A DNA stretch of 13,494 nucleotides from Chitinophagaceae bacterium (GTDB taxonomy: Bacteria > Bacteroidota > Bacteroidia > Chitinophagales > Chitinophagaceae). The DNA is taken from positions 1-13,494 of the forward strand of contig CANHEC010000016.1 of assembly GCA_947459455.1 (NCBI GenBank), written 5' to 3'. The notes below the pieces were generated by a model that was not told the DNA's origin, made no database searches, and saw only the letters and a list, made by a program, of their open reading frames with translations. Shown piece after piece: positions 1-7,088 of the stretch. The position numbers and the translations under genes were made by a program. The stretch's first letter is position 1; each line of letters starts with the position of its first letter.

Positions 1-2685
1 GCAGGCGCCACCGTCAACTCCACCAGTGGTGCCCCCGGCGCTTCTACCCAAATTGTACTGCGTGGTTATAACTCGCTGAGTGGCAATAACAGTCCGCTGA
101 TCATCCTCGATGGTTTGCCCATCAGTAATAACACCTTTAGCCAGGGCCAGTTGGCCAGCGACCTGCCCAACCGTAATAACGACTACCAAAACCGTGCGGC
201 AGATATCAACCCCGATGACATTGAAAGCATTACGGTGCTGAAAGGCCCTGAAGCAACCGCCCTGTACGGGTTGGAAGCAGGTAGCGGTGCTATCGTTATC
301 ACTACTAAAAAGGGAAAGGCTGGTAAGCTGCGCATCAACTACGATAACAGTTTCCGGTTGGAACGTAACTATCGTTTTCCTGAAGTACAGCAGGTGTATA
401 ATAATGGTACCAATGGAGCACCCAACTTAGGTACCATGAGTGCATTGGGTCCTAAGTACGCACCTGGTACAAAGCTGTACGATAACGTAAGAAACTTCTT
501 CGAGACCGGCTTTAGCCAAAAGCACAACATTGGCTTTGAATTTGGTAAAGGCGGTGCGGCGGGTACCTATCGTGCCAGCGCCACCTGGCAAGATCAGAAA
601 GGCGTGATTCCTAATACCTACTTCCGCCGATTCAATGCTCGTTTCACGGCTACCAATCAGTTGTTTAAGGGCTTTACACTCACCAATACAGTTGGCTATA
701 CGCACAGCGAAAACCGCAAGGCCTTCCGCGGTTCGGGTGGCTTTATGCTGAATCTGATGTTGTGGCCGCAGGATGACGATATCCGCCAGTTTGAAACCAT
801 CGATGGCGACAGACGGGTAGTAGCCGATGACGGCGGAGCCATCTCTATCGACAATCCGCTTTGGGATACACGCTACAACCGAAATGAAGACCGTAACGAC
901 CGTTATATCTACAACGTGAGCGGCAGCTACGACGTAAATAAGTGGCTGAATGTAACCGGCCGATTTGGTGTAGACCATTACAGTCAGTTTGGTATGTACA
1001 TGTTTGCCCGTTACGATATCGTCAATCCGGTATCTGGGGCACGGGTGTTTTACCCTGGCTTTATGGAGTACTATTCGCAGCGCTACATGGGCCTCAGCGG
1101 CAACGTGATTGCAACTGCCAAGCACGACATCACCAAGTGGCTGAAAGGTACCCTGCGGGTAGGTCAGTCGTTTGACGACTTCACGACCGAAACATGGAGC
1201 GAAAGAGCGGCTTCAACACTGACTTCGCATTGGTTCAATTTTAATGGCAATACTGCCCCCAACGTACGTGAAAACAGCCGCACCCGTGGCCGCGACACTT
1301 TGCGTGAGCGTCGCCTTGCCGGTACGTTCGGTGAACTGCAGCTGAACTTTAAGGACATCTTCTACCTGAGTGCCACCGGCCGTCAGGATATTACCTCCAC
1401 GCTCAACCCCAACAACAACCGTTTCTTCTATTCCTCGTTCAGCGGTAGTTTGATTTTGAGCGACATTATTGCGCCAAAAAGCAAATGGCTGAGCCTTTGG
1501 AAACTCCGCGGTTCGTTTGCCGAAACAGCAAAAGATATTTCGCCCTACGCCGATCAAAGCGTGTATACGGCTCAAACCAGCTCGGGTGGTGGGTTTAGCT
1601 ATGGCTTTACCAACAACAGTCCTGATTTGCGCCCAGAGCGTCAACGCACCTTTGAAGTAGGTACTGAGGTTCGTATGTTTAAAAATCGGGTGAATGCCGA
1701 CGTTACCTATTACCATACCAAGAATCTTGGCTCCATTGTAGAAGGCGTTCGTTTGTCCTACGGTACGGGCTTCATCCTGCAAACCTTGCCCATTGCTCAA
1801 ACGCGTAACGAAGGCGTGGAACTGATGCTGAGCTTTGATGTGATTAAGAAGAAAAACTTTTCGTGGAACAGCTCATTCAACGGTGCCCGCAACTGGAACC
1901 TGGTAACCAGCCTGCCTGAGAATCTACCTGAATTCTACAACAGCGATACCTGGCTGGCCGACTACCGCAATGGTCTGGTGAAAGGTGGTCCCACCACTTC
2001 AATTACCGGTTTGGACTACCTGCGCAATAACCGTGGCGATATCCTCATCGATCCTGGTACTGGTTATCCGTTGCAAAACCCTAACTACCAGATCATTGGC
2101 GATCGTAACCCTAATTTCACGCTGGGTTGGAACAACCGCTTTACTATTAAGAACTGGACCGTTAGCTTCCTGTTGGACTTCCGTCAGGGCGGCGATATTG
2201 TAAATGGTACCGAAATCTGGATGACACAGCGTGGCCTGAGCATGCGTACGCTGGACCGTGAGCAGGCTCGCATAGTGCCGGGTGTACTGCGTGACGGTCT
2301 GGAAAATACTGCCAATCCTACTCGCAATACGCTACAGATCGTGCCGCACTACCAAAGCGACTACTACAGCGGCCGCACCTTTGCGGTGGACTATCTGGAG
2401 AAGGGAATCAACTGGGCTTGGCTGCGTGACGTGACTGTGCGCTACAACGTACCCAAGCGGGTCATTGACCGCAGTCCGATTTTCAGTTCGCTCAACTTCT
2501 TTGTTACTGCAACCGATTTGTTTGTGATCACCAACTATAGTGGCCTGAACCCACAGGCAAACGGTGTAACGCCCAGTACCCGCGGTGTAGGTGGCTTTGG
2601 TATCGACTTTGGTACCCTGCCCAACCCGCTTGGTTTGAACTTTGGTGTGGTAGCCCGCTTCCGCGATGTAAAAGGCGGCCGTTAA
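1..2685 (+). CDS. SusC/RagA-type TonB-dependent outer-membrane transporter (5' end outside window)
   Basis: The frame is open from base 1 to the TAA at 2683-2685, giving 894 residues without a start. The signal peptide, the carboxypeptidase-regulatory-like domain, the TonB box and the start of the plug lie upstream. Visible plug motifs are the LRGYNSL stretch (about residues 20-26), IILDGLP (about 34-40), and NPDDIESITVLKG (70-82) followed by ALYG (87-90) and the ITTKKGK end of the plug. The rest is aromatic- and Asn-rich beta-strand sequence typical of a 22-strand barrel, including a late NPQANGVTP segment. SusC proteins import glycans or peptides across the outer membrane with a SusD lid, powered by TonB-ExbBD. 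The next gene is that SusD partner, 30 bases downstream of the stop. The last beta-strand ends in VARF but seven more residues (RDVKGGR) follow. An ATG-less in-frame TTG at 115 lies inside the plug and is not the start. Substrate unknown. Confidence 0.95.
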   Translation, partial: AGATVNSTSGAPGASTQIVLRGYNSLSGNNSPLIILDGLPISNNTFSQGQLASDLPNRNNDYQNRAADINPDDIESITVLKGPEATALYGLEAGSGAIVITTKKGKAGKLRINYDNSFRLERNYRFPEVQQVYNNGTNGAPNLGTMSALGPKYAPGTKLYDNVRNFFETGFSQKHNIGFEFGKGGAAGTYRASATWQDQKGVIPNTYFRRFNARFTATNQLFKGFTLTNTVGYTHSENRKAFRGSGGFMLNLMLWPQDDDIRQFETIDGDRRVVADDGGAISIDNPLWDTRYNRNEDRNDRYIYNVSGSYDVNKWLNVTGRFGVDHYSQFGMYMFARYDIVNPVSGARVFYPGFMEYYSQRYMGLSGNVIATAKHDITKWLKGTLRVGQSFDDFTTETWSERAASTLTSHWFNFNGNTAPNVRENSRTRGRDTLRERRLAGTFGELQLNFKDIFYLSATGRQDITSTLNPNNNRFFYSSFSGSLILSDIIAPKSKWLSLWKLRGSFAETAKDISPYADQSVYTAQTSSGGGFSYGFTNNSPDLRPERQRTFEVGTEVRMFKNRVNADVTYYHTKNLGSIVEGVRLSYGTGFILQTLPIAQTRNEGVELMLSFDVIKKKNFSWNSSFNGARNWNLVTSLPENLPEFYNSDTWLADYRNGLVKGGPTTSITGLDYLRNNRGDILIDPGTGYPLQNPNYQIIGDRNPNFTLGWNNRFTIKNWTVSFLLDFRQGGDIVNGTEIWMTQRGLSMRTLDREQARIVPGVLRDGLENTANPTRNTLQIVPHYQSDYYSGRTFAVDYLEKGINWAWLRDVTVRYNVPKRVIDRSPIFSSLNFFVTATDLFVITNYSGLNPQANGVTPSTRGVGGFGIDFGTLPNPLGLNFGVVARFRDVKGGR

Positions 2686-2700
2686 TCACGATTTGCGTAC

Positions 2701-2755
2701 TTGAAAAAGAAACTCATGAAAAAGAAACTCATGAAAAAGAAACTCATGAAAAAGA
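2701..2755 (+). repeat. 15-bp in-frame tandem repeat across the susD-like start
   Basis: Three consecutive 15-bp units start at 2701, 2716 and 2731. The second and third are identical (ATGAAAAAGAAACTC), and the first differs only by T for A in its first base. A fourth, partial copy (ATGAAAAAGA) starts at 2746 and runs into the signal peptide. Each unit encodes (M/L)KKKL in the same frame as the lipoprotein. The array therefore offers ATG codons at 2716, 2731 and 2746 plus a TTG at 2701, each of the ATGs preceded by the same A-rich leader. Confidence 0.95.
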
Positions 2756-4305
2756 TAATATTTGGTGCTCTTGCCATTTCGCTGCTGGCAGCCGGCTGCA
2801 AAAAATGGGTAGACGATGTGTATCTGAACCCGAACAACCCGACGGTGGTAGATCCTGAAACGGTACTGCCGCCCGTAACGGCCAACGTAGCCCGCGGCGT
2901 ACAGTTTGATGCTCGTATGACCGGTGCTTTTGTGGGCTACTGGTGCCGTGTTACTTCGTTTGACAGTTGGGATCGGCACGGGTACATAGCTGGCAATGAT
3001 GCCGGCGGCGAAAAGTGGCGTACCCACTATTGGAACCTCGGTCAAAACCTAGTCAACGCCATCAGAGATTCCAGAACAGACCGGCCCGAAATAGCCGGTG
3101 TGAGCTATGCCTTCTTCGCCTACAGCTGGCTGCACCTCGCCGATTATCATGGCCCCGTCATTCTGAAGCAGGCCTTTGATGCTACACGTTTAACATTTGA
3201 CTACGATGAGCAGCAGGAAGCCTATGAGTATGTGCTTCAGATTTGCGACTCGGCTATTCAATACCTCGACCGCGGCATAGCGGGCGGCGGTGCCAGCCGG
3301 CTGGCACAGGCCGACCGGTTTTTGTACAGTGGCGATTTGCAAAAGTGGAAACGATTTGTGTATGGCGTGAAGGCTAAGACTTTTCAGCGTTGGTGGAACA
3401 AGCCTAACTACAGTGCCGACTCAGTCATTAAATATGTAAATCTGTCGTTTACGTCTATTCAGGACGATGCCAACATCAAGTTTGAAAACAATGCCAACTT
3501 CCCGGATCGTTTGAATTTCTTCGGACCTCGCCGGGCCAACCTGGGTGTATTCAGGGCAGGCAAATGGTACATGGATATGTTAAGTGGCGTGTATACAAAT
3601 GGTATCATTGATCCACGCAGGGCTTACATCTTTACCCCCAGTCTCGACGGTCAGTTTCGGGGTACCGTGCCGAGCCTTGGTGAAACAGTGAGCACCCAGC
3701 AAACGCGTACAGCTAACCTTTGGGGCTTTAAGCCGACCAGTGCCGCCGCCAATAACAATGCACCTGCATTGGACGACACCTGCCGTACTTTCTTCAAGAA
3801 TGCTTCATTCGCTCCCATTCTTACTTACACCGAGCTGCAGTTTCTGAAGGCCGAGGCTGCATTTAAAAAGCGTGATATGGCTACAGCGCTCCAATCTTAC
3901 CGTGCCGGTATCCAGGCATCGTTCGATCAGCTGAGCACACATTTTACAGGCTATACCCGCTTTACCACGGCTCAGCGAGATGCCTACCTGAATAATCCCA
4001 GCATTGTACCCACCGCTGCCGATGCGCTGACTCTGCAGCAAATAATGATGCAGAAGTACATAGCCCTGTGGGGCCACGGCTGGGAAGAAACCTACACCGA
4101 TATGCGTCGCCACAATTGGGATACGGTGAACATTTACAAAGGCTTTAGCCTGCCGAACTTTTTCCCTGACAACAACGGCAAGTTTGCTAACCGCGTACGT
4201 CCGCGCTACAACAGCGAGTACCTGTGGAACGCTGAAGCCCTGCGCAAAGTGGGTGGTTTCGATCCCGATTATCACACCAAGCCTGTTTGGTTCCAGCAGA
4301 ATTAA
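2716..4305 (+). CDS. SusD/RagB-type nutrient-binding outer-membrane lipoprotein
   Basis: This is the lid and substrate-binding partner of the SusC transporter just upstream, expected on the outer face of the outer membrane. From the ATG at 2746 (519 residues) it has a textbook lipoprotein signal: two Lys, a hydrophobic core and the lipobox LAAGC with Cys18. From the outermost ATG at 2716 the protein has 529 residues, with extra MKKKL units making an unusually long, Lys-rich n-region. I give 2716 as the outer limit; 2731 and 2746 are equally possible. The mature part has the helical, TPR-like features of the SusD/RagB second family (SusD-like_2 type): SYAFFAYSWLHLADYHGPV near the N-terminal third, and TYTELQFLKAEAAFKKRD followed by AGIQASF in the C-terminal half. 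The stop is TAA at 4303-4305; the next gene begins 30 bases later. Family is clear, ligand is not. Confidence 0.93.
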   Translation: MKKKLMKKKLMKKIIFGALAISLLAAGCKKWVDDVYLNPNNPTVVDPETVLPPVTANVARGVQFDARMTGAFVGYWCRVTSFDSWDRHGYIAGNDAGGEKWRTHYWNLGQNLVNAIRDSRTDRPEIAGVSYAFFAYSWLHLADYHGPVILKQAFDATRLTFDYDEQQEAYEYVLQICDSAIQYLDRGIAGGGASRLAQADRFLYSGDLQKWKRFVYGVKAKTFQRWWNKPNYSADSVIKYVNLSFTSIQDDANIKFENNANFPDRLNFFGPRRANLGVFRAGKWYMDMLSGVYTNGIIDPRRAYIFTPSLDGQFRGTVPSLGETVSTQQTRTANLWGFKPTSAAANNNAPALDDTCRTFFKNASFAPILTYTELQFLKAEAAFKKRDMATALQSYRAGIQASFDQLSTHFTGYTRFTTAQRDAYLNNPSIVPTAADALTLQQIMMQKYIALWGHGWEETYTDMRRHNWDTVNIYKGFSLPNFFPDNNGKFANRVRPRYNSEYLWNAEALRKVGGFDPDYHTKPVWFQQN

Positions 4306-4335
4306 TTTTTGTAAGCATTTCCAAAACGATAAGTC

Positions 4336-5163
4336 ATGAAAATGAACAATATAATAAAGCTGGGAGCCGCCATGTTTGGCATGGCCGTCGCTATCAGCGC
4401 TTGCGAAAAGACACAGCTGGACGAGCTGCGGAAAACAGAGTTTTACGATCCGGCTACGAGTGCCAATGTCCGCTTTTTGCATGCGTATCCCTGGTTGACA
4501 CCAGCCATCACTACTACCAACCCCTCGCTGGCCAGTGGGCAGCACTTTTACATCTACCGCGATACGTTCAAGCTGAATGGCAACCCCATCAGCTATGGCG
4601 GTAACTGGCCTGGTCCCAGCGTTTACAGCTTGCAGCCCGTTGGTGCCTTCGATTTTCGCGTGGTAGTGGCCCGTCAGGTGAATGGCCTGCCAAGGCCCAA
4701 TGCAGGCGATACGTTCATTACCAAGCGCCTCGACCTTGCCGCCGGTAAATACTACAGCGCCTTTATTTCGGATACGCTCAACAACCGCGACCTGTGGATG
4801 ATAGAAGACAAGATTGACCCGGTGTATGACACCACGTTTTCTATCAGGCTGGTTCACCTGCTGATCAACAACCGCGACACGATTAGTGTGTTTAGCCGTC
4901 GTGAAAACCGGGAGATCATCAGCAATATGACGTACAAAACAGCGTCAGAGTTTGTGAAGATCCGTATTCCAACCACGTCTGATACGTTCGATATCATTCG
5001 TCGTGGACCGGGCAACAACCCATTCATAACGACTGGTGCCAGCCGCAATAACTGGGTAACGAGCTTTTTGGGCACCCCGGGCCGCTACTACACGCTGATA
5101 GCCCGTGGCAATAGCCGGGTGACAGGCCGTGCGGCAAGCATGGGACTTTATACCAACCGATAA
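4336..5163 (+). CDS. DUF4397-like lipoprotein, third gene of the SusCD operon
   Basis: The protein has 275 residues. Its N-terminus is a lipoprotein signal: Lys2, a hydrophobic stretch to about residue 20, and ISAC with Cys23 as the lipidation site. After a short linker come two beta-rich halves with matching features. One begins ANVRFLHAYP (43-52) with YIYRDT soon after and YSLQPVGAFDFRV (97-109). The other begins FSIRLVHLL (168-176) with ISVFSRR after it and YYTLIARG (251-258) near the end. This resembles the immunoglobulin-like DUF4397 fold found in bacterial surface lipoproteins, whose function is not established. It sits 30 bases after the SusD-like gene and ahead of a strong terminator, so it is probably co-transcribed and may be a surface accessory to the transporter. 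A start at the second Met (4342) is possible; no clear Shine-Dalgarno site is seen. Confidence 0.8.
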   Translation: MKMNNIIKLGAAMFGMAVAISACEKTQLDELRKTEFYDPATSANVRFLHAYPWLTPAITTTNPSLASGQHFYIYRDTFKLNGNPISYGGNWPGPSVYSLQPVGAFDFRVVVARQVNGLPRPNAGDTFITKRLDLAAGKYYSAFISDTLNNRDLWMIEDKIDPVYDTTFSIRLVHLLINNRDTISVFSRRENREIISNMTYKTASEFVKIRIPTTSDTFDIIRRGPGNNPFITTGASRNNWVTSFLGTPGRYYTLIARGNSRVTGRAASMGLYTNR

Positions 5164-5189
5164 GTGCCAGAAATACTGGTTTGATCATG

Positions 5190-5227
5190 GCCGCCGGTAG
5201 TATCCTTACTACCGGCGGCTTTATTTT
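5190..5227 (+). terminator. Rho-independent terminator of the SusCD operon
   Basis: A perfect 13-bp stem (5190-5202 paired with 5207-5219; GCCGCCGGTAGTA and its complement) closes a TCCT loop and is followed by TTTATTTT (5220-5227). It lies 26 bases after the stop codon of the DUF4397-like gene and ends just before the trmH start, separating the two transcription units. Confidence 0.93.
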
Positions 5228-5236
5228 GCAATTGTT

Positions 5237-5839
5237 ATGACTCCTGAAAGAAGCCAGAAACTCACCCGTGTGCTCGATCATCGGCAGCCCGACCTGGCGG
5301 TGGTGCTTGAAAACGTATTTGATCCGCATAACATCAGTGCGGTGATGCGCACCTGCGATTCGGTAGGCATACAAGATGTGTATGTGCTGACTACCAGAAT
5401 GCCGCGACATGAAAAATGGGGGCGACGAAGCAGCAGCAGTGCCCACAAGTGGCTAACGGTGCACCAGTTCGACAATTTAGAGGAGTGTTTGCAGGCTTTG
5501 CGCCAGCGCTACAGCCGCATTTATACCACCCATCTGGCGGCCAATTCGGTGGGGCTGTACCAGCTGGACCTAACGCAGTCGGTGGCGCTTGTTTTTGGAA
5601 ATGAGCATAGTGGCTGTAGCGATGAAATTATTGCAGCGGCCGACGGCAATTTCATTATCCCACAAGTCGGCATTATCCAAAGCCTCAACATTTCGGTGGC
5701 TTGTGCCGTTTCGGTGTACGAGGCCTTTCGACAGCGGCAGGCTGCAGGCCACTACCTGCAGCCGAAACTCGAGGGGCCACAGCGCCAACAGTTGGAAGAA
5801 AGCTGGGGTTTCGATCCCTTGGAAAACGAGGAAATATGA
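5237..5839 (+). CDS. trmH: TrmH-type tRNA (guanosine-2'-O-)-methyltransferase (SpoU family)
   Basis: SpoU/TrmH enzymes transfer a methyl group from S-adenosylmethionine to a ribose 2'-OH; TrmH itself acts on G18 of the tRNA D-loop in the cytoplasm. The 200-residue protein shows the three SPOUT motifs of the knotted fold. Motif 1 is HNISAVMRT with Asn32 and the catalytic-type Arg38, motif 2 is GNEHSG (121-126), and motif 3 is IIPQVGIIQSLNISVA (140-155). The RQPDL segment near residue 17 and the YEAFRQRQAAG segment after motif 3 match the TrmH subgroup closely, which favours Gm18 over rRNA or TrmL-type activity. The E. coli enzyme is about 30 residues longer at the C-terminus; this one ends soon after the knot. 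The start ATG at 5237 lies 9 bases after the upstream terminator tail, and the stop overlaps the next start. Confidence 0.9.
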   Translation: MTPERSQKLTRVLDHRQPDLAVVLENVFDPHNISAVMRTCDSVGIQDVYVLTTRMPRHEKWGRRSSSSAHKWLTVHQFDNLEECLQALRQRYSRIYTTHLAANSVGLYQLDLTQSVALVFGNEHSGCSDEIIAAADGNFIIPQVGIIQSLNISVACAVSVYEAFRQRQAAGHYLQPKLEGPQRQQLEESWGFDPLENEEI

Positions 5840-6330
5840 ACAGGAAGCTAGTCCGCCGGGTAATCATGCTTGCCATGATTGGCTGTTCCAATTTGGCAGC
5901 GGGGCAGGTCATTCGGCCCACAAAAATGCAGTCGCTGCTGGATAGCCTCGGCAAAGCGAATGGCGTGATTGTTTTAAATTTTTGGAGCACCTGGTGCAAG
6001 CCCTGTATCGACGAGTTGCCTCACTTTATAGAAGTCAGTAAAGAGCTGAAAGCCGACAGTGTGCAGCTTTGGTTGGTGAGCCAGGATACCCGTTCGCTTT
6101 TTCAGAGTGGGGCACTGAAAGATTTTGTGGCAAAAAGGCAGTGGGATGCTGCCCATTACTGGCTCGACGAAACCGATGCAGATTATTACTGCCCACTAAT
6201 CGACAAAACATGGAGTGGCGCCATACCGGCCACCCTCATATTGAATAGCCGCACGGGCTACCGTGCTTTTTACGAAGCTTCTTTATCGAAACAAGCCTTG
6301 CAGGATGCCATCAAAAAAGCCATGCAATAA
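5836..6330 (+). CDS. Secreted TlpA-like thioredoxin-fold protein
   Basis: The protein has 164 residues. The start chosen is the ATG at 5836, whose ATGA overlaps the trmH stop; a GAGG at 5828-5831 lies just upstream. An in-frame extension back to 5701 would run inside trmH and has no merit. The N-terminus is a signal sequence with Arg and Lys, then a hydrophobic core. It could end as a lipoprotein (MIGC, Cys17) or be cut by signal peptidase I near AAGQ (21-24). The thioredoxin fold shows VLNFWSTWCKPC (46-57) with redox Cys54 and Cys57, and the cis-Pro loop GAIPATLIL (128-136). Such TlpA/ResA-like proteins reduce or exchange disulfides in the periplasm; the partner is unknown. It is short, with little beyond the core fold. 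A possible extra Cys is at 119. Confidence 0.87.
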   Translation: MNRKLVRRVIMLAMIGCSNLAAGQVIRPTKMQSLLDSLGKANGVIVLNFWSTWCKPCIDELPHFIEVSKELKADSVQLWLVSQDTRSLFQSGALKDFVAKRQWDAAHYWLDETDADYYCPLIDKTWSGAIPATLILNSRTGYRAFYEASLSKQALQDAIKKAMQ

Positions 6331-6346
6331 TAGTTGCACGGCTTTT
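6313..6346. terminator. Bidirectional terminator between convergent genes
   Basis: A 9-bp stem (6319-6327 with 6334-6342) surrounds the stop codon of the TlpA-like gene and has a 6-base loop. On the plus strand it has one A-C mismatch and is followed by TTTT. Read on the minus strand the mismatch becomes a G-U pair and the hairpin is followed by six T (complement of 6313-6318). It therefore fits better as the terminator of the minus-strand gene ending at 6371, but may serve both. Confidence 0.65.
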
Positions 6347-6370
6347 CTGCTATTGATCAGTGCCAACGGA

Positions 6371-6982
6371 TTAAAGCTTGCTAAGGCGCTTGATACCGCA
6401 GCCAACTGAACGGGAAGTGGCTGTGGAGATCGCCTGACCATTGCTCATTTCATCTATCGCTATTCGAAGGTGCTGGCGCTTTACAGCTGCAGCATCGGCG
6501 GGGCTGTCATCAATGGCCCCATGGTAAACAAGTACGCCATTGCCGTCAAAAAGGAAGCATTCGGGAGTGCGGGTAGCGCCAAACGCATCTGCTATCACAT
6601 GATTTTTATCGACCGCGTAGGCCCAGGCGTACTGTTGTGTGCTGGCGTATTCCTTCATGGCATCATAGCTGTCTTCATTGCTGCGGTAGGCCTCGTTGCT
6701 GTTTAGTACCGCTACACCCAACCCTTTATTAGCAGCGTATCTCAGTATCTCGCTGGTGCGTTGCTCATTTTTTACCACATAGGGGCAGGTGTTGCAGCTA
6801 AACATTACCAGCAGACCGCTTTTGGTGCTCAGCTGTTGCAGGGTTACATCTTTGCCCGATACGTCTTTCATAGCAATGCTACCTACGTCGGGCATTTTGC
6901 TGCCTACAGACAGATTGGAGACTGGGGTAAATGATAGGAGTGCTACCGCACTGGCTATCATCAAGAGGCTCAGCTTTTGCAT
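6371..6982 (-). CDS. Exported peroxiredoxin-like thioredoxin-fold protein (PRX_like1 type)
   Basis: The protein has 203 residues when started at the ATG at 6982, which gives an immediate signal peptide (MQKLSLLMIASAVALLSF). The open frame continues upstream to 7162 but would overlap the BrkB gene and add charged sequence before the signal, so it is rejected. After export the fold begins at VGSKMPDV (26-33). The redox motif is MFSCNTCPYV (60-69) with Cys63 and Cys66. The cis-Pro region is GATRTPECFLFD (135-146), followed by YHGAIDDSP (153-161), and a VGCGIK tail (193-198) closes the protein. These are the marks of the thioredoxin/AhpC-like group with a CNxCPYV motif. The exact reaction is not settled for the family; thiol-based redox in the periplasm is the best guess. 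It lies 106 bases after the BrkB gene. Confidence 0.88.
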   Translation of the reverse strand: MQKLSLLMIASAVALLSFTPVSNLSVGSKMPDVGSIAMKDVSGKDVTLQQLSTKSGLLVMFSCNTCPYVVKNEQRTSEILRYAANKGLGVAVLNSNEAYRSNEDSYDAMKEYASTQQYAWAYAVDKNHVIADAFGATRTPECFLFDGNGVLVYHGAIDDSPADAAAVKRQHLRIAIDEMSNGQAISTATSRSVGCGIKRLSKL

Positions 6983-7088
6983 ATCCTGAAGAGTTTTGGT
7001 GAATAGTAAACAGACGATAAAACTAGTCAGCCATACCGGCTGTTGCACGGTCGTTTGCCCTTTTTTAACAATGAGCAGGCGAAACCGT

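Noticed and set aside
427..1125. 232-codon minus-strand open frame inside the SusC gene
   Set aside because: It is antisense to conserved SusC barrel sequence and has no recognisable motif.
3805..4857. 350-codon open frame on the minus strand across the end of the SusD-like gene and the start of the DUF4397-like gene
   Set aside because: It spans two well-supported plus-strand genes and their gap, shows no domain or signal peptide, and its composition looks like an antisense shadow.
5215..5236. Possible Bacteroidota -7 box (TTATTTTG, one mismatch to TAnnTTTG) before trmH
   Set aside because: It lies in the terminator's T tail, no -33 element was recognised, and it would start transcription almost on the ATG. 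Too weak to annotate.
7028..7042. Small hairpin (CAGCC-GGTAT-GGCTG on the minus strand) after the BrkB gene as a terminator
   Set aside because: The stem is only five pairs and no adjacent T run follows.
6333..7050. Nine-base word GTTGCACGG on both sides of the peroxiredoxin-like gene (6333-6341 and 7042-7050), as possible insertion or attachment repeats
   Set aside because: It is short, one copy is part of a terminator stem, and the gene between looks native with no mobility gene nearby.
7042..7060. Sigma-54-like -24/-12 element on the minus strand before the peroxiredoxin-like gene
   Set aside because: The GG and GC dinucleotides are separated by 11 bases, not 10, and the flanking consensus is poor.
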